Shown here: piece after piece, positions 55,683 through 61,456 of the stretch
Layout of the letters: each line of letters opens with the position of its first letter
How positions within the stretch are numbered: position 1 is the stretch's first letter
NCBI GenBank assembly: GCA_041920215.1
Contig: JAYRSJ010000005.1
Coordinates: 1-64,000 of the forward strand
DNA from: JAYRSJ01 sp041920215
Lineage (GTDB): Bacteria > Pseudomonadota > Gammaproteobacteria > Burkholderiales > Burkholderiaceae_C
Direction of reading: 5' to 3'
DNA length: 64,000 bases
Notes under the pieces: generated by a model
The model's database searches: none
What the model was told of the DNA's origin: nothing
Seen by the model: only the letters and a program-made list of their open reading frames with translations
Made by a program: the position numbers and the translations under genes

Positions 55683-56531
55683 ATGCGTATCGATATCGGT
55701 GGCGGCGTGCGCCTGTTCGTGGACATCGAGGGGCCCGGCCTGGTGCCCGAGGGCCCGGCCATGCGTGAGAAACCGACGCTGATCTGCATGCACGGCGGTC
55801 CGGGCTTCGACCACAGCGCATTCAAGCCCGGTTTCAGCGCGCTGTCCGATCTGGCCCAGATCGTCTACTACGACCACCGCGGCCATGGCCGCAGCGACGC
55901 CCGGCCGCGCGCGGAGTGGACGCTGGACCAGTGGGCGGACGATATCGTGCGGCTCAGCGATGCGCTGGGCATCGAGAAGCCCATCGTGCTGGGCCAGAGC
56001 TTCGGCGGCTTCGTGGCCCAGCGCTATATCGCCCGCCATCCGGGCCATGCGTCCAAGGTGGTGCTGTCCAGCACCTCGCACCATATGGGCCTGGCACGCA
56101 AGCTGGACTGGTTCGGCCGTCTGGGCGGGCCGGCGGCGCGCGCCGCCGCCGAGGACTTCTGGCAGCGGCCCACGCCGCAGAGCTGGGAGACCTACTGGGC
56201 GCGCTGCCGCGCGCTCTACAACAGCCGGCCGCCGCTGGACCCCGATGCCGGGGCGCGGGTGCGGGCCAATCTGGACATCCTCCTGCACTTCGTCGCCGGC
56301 GAGATGCAGGGCCTGGATCTGCGCCCCGGGCTGGCGCATGCCCAATGCCCGGTGCTGGTGCTGGCCGGTGACCAGGACCCGGTCTGTCCGCTGGAGGATA
56401 TGCAGGAGATCGCGCAAGCCCTGCCGGCGGCGCTGGCACGCCTGGCGGTGGTGCCGGGCGCCGGCCACGGTAGCTGGCGCGACTGCCCGCAGCAGGCCTA
56501 TGCGCTGCTGCGGGACTTCATCGAGCGCTGA
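55683..56531 (+). CDS. Alpha/beta hydrolase, proline iminopeptidase-like
   Basis: 282 residues from the ATG at 55683 (AAGGAG upstream). Oxyanion motif MHGGPGFDHS (~36-45), nucleophile Ser in VLGQSFGGFVA (~103), acid in LAGDQDPVCP and His in VPGAGHGS. HGGPG near the N-terminus is typical of prolyl iminopeptidases and related hydrolases. It cleaves an N-terminal Pro peptide or a small ester/amide; substrate unclear. No signal peptide, so cytoplasmic. Divergent from the LytS operon, with 116 bp between the starts. Confidence 0.88.
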   Translation: MRIDIGGGVRLFVDIEGPGLVPEGPAMREKPTLICMHGGPGFDHSAFKPGFSALSDLAQIVYYDHRGHGRSDARPRAEWTLDQWADDIVRLSDALGIEKPIVLGQSFGGFVAQRYIARHPGHASKVVLSSTSHHMGLARKLDWFGRLGGPAARAAAEDFWQRPTPQSWETYWARCRALYNSRPPLDPDAGARVRANLDILLHFVAGEMQGLDLRPGLAHAQCPVLVLAGDQDPVCPLEDMQEIAQALPAALARLAVVPGAGHGSWRDCPQQAYALLRDFIER

Positions 56532-56545
56532 GGGGCGCGGCCGGC

Positions 56546-57331
56546 TTATTCCACCGACTTCAGCAGGTGCGAGACCTGGGCCTTGAATTCGGCCGATTCG
56601 CGCAGCTTGCCCTGCAGCAGCCAGACCTGGCGGGCGGTCTGGCCCTGGGCCGCAAAGAAGTTCTTCGAAAAGATGGTGTAGTAGGGCTTCTCGACCAGGG
56701 CGGGCTGCATGCGCTCGACCTTGGCGCGCACATCGGCCAGCTTGGCCAGCGAGTTCTCGGCCTCGGTGGTCTGCAGCGCGGCGGCCGCATAGCGTCCGCT
56801 GGCCACCCGGCTCAGCAACTCGTCGGCGGTGGGTGAGCTGTCCTCGACCTTGGCGCCCAGCTCCTTGAGCTGGGCCACGATGGAGAAGCCGGTCTGCGCG
56901 CCTATCGTGCCGCTGCTGCTCAGGGTCTTGCCGTCCCAGCTGATGGCGGCACCCTTGTCCTTGTAGAGCGCATAGCTGGTGCGGTACATGCGCTTGGTCG
57001 CATCGGCCTCGCCATCCATCTTCAGCGGGTAGTGGGCAAAGGCGGCGCGGTCCTTGGTGTAGCTGGCATTCATCGCGGCGTCGACCTTGCCGGCCTTCAG
57101 CTCGTCCAGACATTGGCGCCAGGGCATGGCAGCCAGCTTGACCGGTATGCCCAGCTGCTTCTCCAGCGCCTGCATCATGATCTGGCTGTAGCCAGGCTTG
57201 TCCTTCAGCAGCCAGGGATAGGCGTCTTCATTCTCGTGGCAGACGGTGATCTGGGCGGGCTGGGCGGCGGCGATGCCTGCCGTCAGGGCAGAGACTGCCA
57301 ACAGCCCGAGGCGGGTATGGATATTTTTCAT
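56546..57331 (-). CDS. Periplasmic solute-binding protein (SBP_bac_3-type)
   Basis: 261 residues from the ATG at 57331; earlier in-frame Met has no support. Signal peptide to ~24 (LAVSALTAGIAAAQ). Family-3 periplasmic binding protein with CHENEDAYPWLL after the signal, PVKLAAMPWRQCLDELKAGKVDAAMNASYT, and GTIGAQTGFS near the middle. These proteins bind amino acids or small polar ligands and deliver them to a transporter or signal partner. No ABC permease or ATPase lies next to it, so it may be a stand-alone sensor or orphan subunit. It follows the phosphodiesterase gene on the same strand. A possible operator lies 30 bp upstream of the ATG. Confidence 0.83.
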   Translation of the reverse strand: MKNIHTRLGLLAVSALTAGIAAAQPAQITVCHENEDAYPWLLKDKPGYSQIMMQALEKQLGIPVKLAAMPWRQCLDELKAGKVDAAMNASYTKDRAAFAHYPLKMDGEADATKRMYRTSYALYKDKGAAISWDGKTLSSSGTIGAQTGFSIVAQLKELGAKVEDSSPTADELLSRVASGRYAAAALQTTEAENSLAKLADVRAKVERMQPALVEKPYYTIFSKNFFAAQGQTARQVWLLQGKLRESAEFKAQVSHLLKSVE

Positions 57332-57360
57332 GGGCGGACCTTTCAACGACAGCGGTCGCC

Positions 57361-57375
57361 TGACCGGAATGGTCA
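57361..57375. promoter_or_regulatory. Inverted repeat TGACC-N5-GGTCA upstream of the binding-protein gene
   Basis: TGACC (57361-57365), spacer GGAAT, GGTCA (57371-57375): perfect 5 bp arms, 30 bp upstream of the ATG at 57331. Spacing is typical for a dimeric repressor site. No regulator gene is adjacent. Confidence 0.3.
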
Positions 57376-57381
57376 CACTGA

Positions 57382-57412
57382 CCGCCGCGGACCATGCTAG
57401 GGGCCGCGGCGG
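57382..57412 (-). terminator. GC-rich hairpin between phosphodiesterase and binding-protein genes
   Basis: CCGCCGCGG (57382-57390) and CCGCGGCGG (57404-57412) form a 9 bp perfect stem around a 13-base loop, 31 bp after the phosphodiesterase stop. There is no U tract, so it is a weak or Rho-assisted terminator candidate. Confidence 0.35.
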
Positions 57413-57442
57413 CGCAGGGCAAGGTCTGCGGCAGCGAAACGC

Positions 57443-58684
57443 TCAGCGCTTGTTGCGGCTGTCACGACGGCGCTTGGCGCCCCACAGCAGCAGCAGGCCG
57501 GCGCTCATCAGCGCATAGGTCTGGGGCTCGGGCACGGCCGCCAGGGCGGCCACGCCGGTGTCGGTGAAGTCGGTGAAGATGCCGTCCACGCCCAGCTGGA
57601 AGTAGGCCTGGATCTCCTGCTTGGGGTCGCTGAAGCCCAGCAGGCCGGCATCGTCGCGGAAGGTCCAGGTATGGACCAGCAGGCCGCGCTCATGGGCGGC
57701 CTCGATGACGCCGCTGCTGCCCAGCACCAGCCTGTCCATGCCATTGATCGCGCCGTCGCCGTTGCGGTCGACGCCGTCGGCGATGGTCGTCAGCAGATAG
57801 GGCTTCCAGGGGCCGATGCCGTCGGCATAGGTGGCGACGAAGGACAGGCCCACATCGCTGACCAGATCGGCAAAGCTCAGCCGGCCACCGGCCGCCTTGA
57901 CGTCGTAGGGCTGGTCGTAGGGTGCGCTGAAGTCCAGCGAGCCGTCGGCATTGACGTCGTTGGCATCGACCAGCTGCACCAGCTTGATGTCGGTACGGGT
58001 GTTCAGGTACTGCAGATTGCCGACCTCGAAGCTCTGGATGAAGATCGGTGCTGCTGCGCTATTGCCATAGGCCGCATGCAGGGTGGCCACCAGCTTGTCC
58101 TCGAAGTAGCGCTTGTCCAGACCCAGGCCCTGCGACACGCCCTGCATATAGGTCGAATGCTTGAGCTCGGGGTAGATGCCGATCTGGCGGCCGGTTTCCA
58201 GGCTCTTGGCCTTGGCCAGCGCGATCACCTCGTCCAGTGTCGGGATCTGGAACTGGCCGTTGAACTGCTGCGGCCGGTTGGCGCGCGGCTGCACCGCGCG
58301 CAGCGTCTTCAGCTCGGCCAGCGTGAAGTCCTCGACGAACCAGTCGGTGGTCGTGACGCCGTCCACCGTCTTGGTGGTCCGGCGATCGGCAAAGGCCGCG
58401 ATGCTGGCGACATTGGTGGTGGCGCCTATGGTCGGCTCGTGGCGCGCCACCAGCACGCCGTCCCGGGTCATCACCAGATCGGGCTCGATGTAATGGGCGC
58501 CCAGCTCGATCGCCTTGGCATAGGCCTCCAGCGTGTGCTCGGGCAGATAGCCGGAGGCGCCGCGGTGCGCGATCACGATGGGGGCCTGGCCGTCCAGCGT
58601 GTTCCAGGCGGCCTGAGCAGGCAGGGCCGAGGCGGCCAGCAGGCCGGCGCTGGCGGCGGCCAGCAGAATCTTCTCAAAGCGCAT
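57443..58684 (-). CDS. Glycerophosphodiester phosphodiesterase with PEP-CTERM signal
   Basis: 413 residues from the ATG at 58684 (GGGAG upstream). Signal peptide to ~26. GDPD domain: IVIAHRGASGYLPEHTLEAY (catalytic His and Glu residues), YIEPDLVMTRDGVLVARHEP (metal-binding Glu and Asp), LKHSTY and VDGIFTDF near the end. Two EF-hand-like loops (DVNADGSLDF, DRNGDGAING) may bind calcium. The C-terminus is a true PEP-CTERM: VPEPQTYALM, hydrophobic stretch, GAKRRRDSR. It would be sorted by exosortase to the cell surface or biofilm matrix. It hydrolyses glycerophosphodiesters such as deacylated lipids to glycerol-3-phosphate plus alcohol. Confidence 0.93.
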   Translation of the reverse strand: MRFEKILLAAASAGLLAASALPAQAAWNTLDGQAPIVIAHRGASGYLPEHTLEAYAKAIELGAHYIEPDLVMTRDGVLVARHEPTIGATTNVASIAAFADRRTTKTVDGVTTTDWFVEDFTLAELKTLRAVQPRANRPQQFNGQFQIPTLDEVIALAKAKSLETGRQIGIYPELKHSTYMQGVSQGLGLDKRYFEDKLVATLHAAYGNSAAAPIFIQSFEVGNLQYLNTRTDIKLVQLVDANDVNADGSLDFSAPYDQPYDVKAAGGRLSFADLVSDVGLSFVATYADGIGPWKPYLLTTIADGVDRNGDGAINGMDRLVLGSSGVIEAAHERGLLVHTWTFRDDAGLLGFSDPKQEIQAYFQLGVDGIFTDFTDTGVAALAAVPEPQTYALMSAGLLLLWGAKRRRDSRNKR

Positions 58685-58749
58685 GTGATAACTCCCAGAG
58701 TGTGGGGTCATCTTCGCGGGCTTTTGTGAAAGCCGCGGGAGCGCAGGCC

Positions 58750-59124
58750 TTAGTCCGTTTGGATCAAGGCCTTGAGCTCGCGCTCCAGCAGGCGCGGGTC
58801 GCCGGTGTTGATCTCGATCAGTCGGCGCAGATGGGTGATGCTTTCGATATCGATGCTGCGGCACAGCAGGCCGGCCTTGCGCTGGCTGCCCGTGCCTTCC
58901 ACATGCGCCACCTCGGCGGCCATCGCGATGCGCAGCTCGCCCAGCTTGACCTCCAGCAGGCAGGGGGCGCCCGGCGCGATCTCGCCGGTCTGGCCCAGGC
59001 GCAGCAGGGCACCCTTGAGCGAGAGGTCCTGCACCTTGACCGGCACGCGGTCCTCGGTGGTGGTCAGGATGGCATCGGCATCGAAGGCGACGCGCGAGAA
59101 GTGGCGGCGTTCAGCGGCAGTGAT
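58750..59124 (-). CDS. PilZ-domain c-di-GMP binding protein, apparent ATC start
   Basis: 124 residues if translation begins at the ATC at 59122-59124. The c-di-GMP motifs RHFSR (RxxxR) and DLSLKG (DxSxxG) are both intact, near residues 7 and 38. An ATG, GTG or TTG is absent between the in-frame stop at 59164-59166 and the RHFSR motif. The first conventional start (GTG at 59046) would delete that motif. GGAGG sits 5 bases before the ATC. Single-domain PilZ protein, a c-di-GMP effector of unknown target. It starts just after the hypothetical gene at 59197. Confidence 0.7.
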   Translation of the reverse strand: MTAAERRHFSRVAFDADAILTTTEDRVPVKVQDLSLKGALLRLGQTGEIAPGAPCLLEVKLGELRIAMAAEVAHVEGTGSQRKAGLLCRSIDIESITHLRRLIEINTGDPRLLERELKALIQTD

Positions 59125-59196
59125 GATGGCCTCCGGTGGGTCCGTGCATGGATCGGCTTGATGCTAGCAGGCCCGGCGGCCGCTGTGGCCCTGGGC

Positions 59197-59661
59197 TCAC
59201 ACCAGATTGAAGCCGTGCACCGTGCTGCGCTCTATCGCCATCTGCAGGCGCAGCGGCGCCACCCCCTCCAGGCCCATGGACTCCAGTAGATACCAGGCCG
59301 CACGCAGCAGCGATTCGGTGGCCTGGCGCACCTCGCTGCCGGCCCCGCTGTCGACGCCGGCCATCTGGCCCAGCTGGGTCAGCGATTTCTGGCCGCGGCG
59401 GGCCTGCTCGTGGCCGTCGATGCCCAGTGCGGGCGCGCTGGCCGCATATTGCTGGGCCACCCGGCGCAGCAGGCGCTGCAGCTCGTCGTTGTCCTGCACC
59501 TCGTCGCTCAGCAGACGGGCCAGATCGCCGAGCTGCTGCTCGGCCGCGGCGGCCAGCAGGCGGGCGGCATAGTCGCTGCCACCGGCCAGGTAGAGGGCCG
59601 CGGCCATGTCCACATACTCCAGCGACAGGGCCAGCCTGGGCAGATCGGCATTCAGATTCAT
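59197..59661 (-). CDS. Hypothetical all-helical protein
   Basis: 154 residues from the ATG at 59661 (MNLNADLPRL). Ala/Leu/Gln-rich, predicted helical throughout; contains ALSLEYVDMAAALYLAGG near the start and SLTQLGQMAGVDSG in the middle. No known domain was recognised and there is no signal or membrane segment. The ATG has only a weak ribosome site and overlaps the stop of a 15-codon ORF that has a strong site, so translation is likely coupled. It may form an operon with the following PilZ gene (72 bp gap). Confidence 0.55.
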   Translation of the reverse strand: MNLNADLPRLALSLEYVDMAAALYLAGGSDYAARLLAAAAEQQLGDLARLLSDEVQDNDELQRLLRRVAQQYAASAPALGIDGHEQARRGQKSLTQLGQMAGVDSGAGSEVRQATESLLRAAWYLLESMGLEGVAPLRLQMAIERSTVHGFNLV

Positions 59662-59705
59662 GATGCGCAGCGCCTGCGGGTCGCGGAGGCCTGTTGGACT
59701 GCCAT
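59658..59705 (-). CDS. 15-codon leader ORF overlapping the hypothetical gene
   Basis: ATG at 59705 follows AGAGGAGA, the best ribosome site in the region. The ORF encodes MAVQQASATRRRCAS and stops at TGA (59658-59660), which overlaps the next ATG (59659-59661) as ATGA. Candidate translational coupler or leader peptide. A sequencing or real frameshift joining it to the next frame is the alternative, so confidence is low. Confidence 0.4.
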   Translation of the reverse strand: MAVQQASATRRRCAS

Positions 59706-59809
59706 GGCGTTCTCCTCTTGGGCTTTTGTATCGCTTGTCGGGCTCGACGGCCCACCTTCCCTCAGCGGCGCAGTGTAGGACGGACGCCGCCGACCAGCGT
59801 CGATTCTGC

Positions 59810-59823
59810 GCCGCAATTGCGGC
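59810..59823. promoter_or_regulatory. 14 bp perfect palindrome in a divergent promoter region
   Basis: GCCGCAATTGCGGC is fully self-complementary with no spacer, and lies between the divergent hypothetical gene and the EipA-like gene. A regulatory-protein binding site is plausible; no matching family consensus was recognised. Confidence 0.3.
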
Positions 59824-59890
59824 ATTCGTCACGTCCTGACCTGGCGGCGGCGCCGACTTGGGTTAGCGTTGCGCTCTCAAGGAGACTCCG

Positions 59891-60502
59891 ATGAAGCCCA
59901 GTCCCACCTGCACTTCCCGCCCCGATGCCGCGCTGAGCCGGCGCGCCACCCTTCAGCGCCTGGCCGGCTCCGGTCTGCTGCTGAGCCCGGCCGCCTGGGC
60001 CGCTGACGAGCCGGACTCGTCCACCTACGACCAGGATTCGATCCTGAAGGCCGCGACCGATTTCTTCGGCGAGACCGCGGCCGGGCTGGGCAAGGTAATC
60101 GAGAAAGCCTTCAAGGAGCAGGGCCGGCCGAACGCCTATATCAAGGGCGAGGAGGCCTCGGCGGCGCTGACCGTGGGCCTGCGCTATGGCGATGGCCGCC
60201 TGCAGATGAAGAGCGGCGCCAGCGTGCGTGTCTACTGGGCCGGCCCGTCGATCGGGCTGGACGCCGGCGCCAATGCGTCCAAGGTCTTCACCCTGGTCTA
60301 CAAGCTGCCGAATGCGGCGGCGATCTTCCAGCGCTTCCCCGGTGTCGAGGGCAGCCTTTATTACGTGGGCGGCGCCGGCATCAACTACCAGCGCGCCCAT
60401 GGCATCACGCTGGCACCGATCCGTTTGGGCGTGGGGCTGCGCAGCGGCGCCAGCGTCGGCTATCTGCATTACCGGCGCGAGAAAAGCTGGGTGCCGTTCT
60501 GA
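59891..60502 (+). CDS. EipA-like DUF1134 envelope protein
   Basis: 203 residues; CAAGGAGACT precedes the ATG. The N-terminus carries a twin-arginine motif (SRRATLQRLAGSGLL) and then an Ala-rich cleavage region (AAWA). The DUF1134/EipA core follows: FFGETAAGLGKVIEKAF, GEEASAALTVGLRYGDG, then GPSIGLDAGANASKVF, and FQRFPGVEGSLYYVGGAGINY near the end. EipA in Brucella and Caulobacter is a periplasmic protein needed for envelope integrity. Its biochemical role is unknown. Divergent from the hypothetical gene. Confidence 0.87.
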   Translation: MKPSPTCTSRPDAALSRRATLQRLAGSGLLLSPAAWAADEPDSSTYDQDSILKAATDFFGETAAGLGKVIEKAFKEQGRPNAYIKGEEASAALTVGLRYGDGRLQMKSGASVRVYWAGPSIGLDAGANASKVFTLVYKLPNAAAIFQRFPGVEGSLYYVGGAGINYQRAHGITLAPIRLGVGLRSGASVGYLHYRREKSWVPF

Positions 60503-60524
60503 GCGGCGCAGCGGGCTGCGCCGC

Positions 60525-61232
60525 TCAGCCGCTGCGCAGGCAGTTGCGCCCGTCGCGGCGGGCGTTGAGCAGGCCGGCCTCGGCACGGGCCAGCAGGCTG
60601 ACCATATCGTCACCGCTGCGCAGCGCGGTCAGGCCCATGCTGAGGCTGGGCTTGAGGCCGGCCTGCAGGCGCGACCAGTCGTGGCTGGCCACCGCCCGGC
60701 GCAGCCGTTCGCAGACGGTGCGGGCCAGCGCCAAATCCACATCGCAGAGCACCAGGGTCAGGGCCTCGCCCTGCTCGCTGCTGGCCACGTCCTTGCTGCG
60801 GCTGCTGGCGCGCAGCAGCTGACCCAGCTCCTGCTGCAGCGCCAGGCGCAGCGTGCTGCTGAGGCGCTGTGGCAGGGGGTCGAGTTCCAGCCGCACCACG
60901 CACAGCCCCTGCTGCCCGCCCTGGGCCCGGCTCAGCAGGCCCGGCAGGCGTTCCTGCAGCGCCCGCCGGCTGGCCAGGCCGGTGCTGGCGTCGATCAGGC
61001 TGGGGTCGGCGGCGGCCGCCTGGCCGGCCAGGCGCTGTTCCAGCTGTTGTAGATAGAGGCGGTGGTAGCGCTGGTACTGCTCCAGCGCCTCGCGATAGGC
61101 GCCGGCGGCGGCATATTGCTCGCTCAGGCGCAGGGCCTCCTGCAGCGTGTCCTGCAGAGGCGCGTTGCCGGCGGCTGCCGGGGCAGGCTCGGCGGGCTCG
61201 GCTGCGCTCAGGGGTTCGAACGGCTTGTTCAC
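60525..61232 (-). CDS. Degenerate GGDEF-domain protein
   Basis: 235 residues from the GTG at 61232; an ATG at 61268 gives 12 more residues and cannot be excluded. N-terminal helical region with Tyr-rich AYREALEQYQRYHRLYLQQLEQ (~40-62), probably a coiled coil. The C-terminal part starts with LIDASTGLASRRALQERL, which is the DxLTGLxNR opening of GGDEF domains. The active-site position reads SEQGEALTLVLCD rather than GGDEF, so no diguanylate cyclase activity is expected. The later GGDEF-like helix (LLARAEAGLLNARRDGRN) is retained. It may bind c-di-GMP or GTP or interact with other GGDEF proteins. No membrane segments. Confidence 0.7.
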   Translation of the reverse strand: MNKPFEPLSAAEPAEPAPAAAGNAPLQDTLQEALRLSEQYAAAGAYREALEQYQRYHRLYLQQLEQRLAGQAAAADPSLIDASTGLASRRALQERLPGLLSRAQGGQQGLCVVRLELDPLPQRLSSTLRLALQQELGQLLRASSRSKDVASSEQGEALTLVLCDVDLALARTVCERLRRAVASHDWSRLQAGLKPSLSMGLTALRSGDDMVSLLARAEAGLLNARRDGRNCLRSG

Positions 61233-61368
61233 AGCCCGCAGGATAGCGCGATCCGCGCACGCACACATGGGTGAAATCGACCTCAGGGTTTGCGACAGGC
61301 TTCGTGCCTGCCTTGCCAGCCGCGTGAGTGGGCGCTCACGGTAAGGGAGGCGTGACGCGATCGGCTGT

Positions 61369-61400
61369 GCTGGGTCAAAACCCAGCCACTAAGATGGCTG
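61369..61400 (+). promoter_or_regulatory. Overlapping, mutually exclusive hairpins in the nrdJ leader
   Basis: Hairpin 1: GCTGGGT, loop CAAA, ACCCAGC (61369-61386). Hairpin 2: CAGCCA, loop CTAAGA, TGGCTG (61383-61400). They share CAGC (61383-61386), so only one can form. A further GTGAG/CTCAC hairpin lies upstream at 61324-61339. This arrangement suggests RNA-level control; no B12-box-like sequence was recognised. Confidence 0.4.
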
Positions 61401-61456
61401 CAACATCGCCCGCTTTGTCATCCGAGCGGCCGCGCCCTTTCCTGCTGGAGTCCCCC

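Noticed and set aside
61269..61456. A cobalamin riboswitch before the B12-dependent reductase
   Set aside because: No B12-box-like sequence was seen and the leader is short for a full riboswitch. Only overlapping hairpins could be supported.
61269..61456. NrdR boxes upstream of nrdJ
   Set aside because: No pair of AT-rich 16-mers resembling the NrdR consensus was found.
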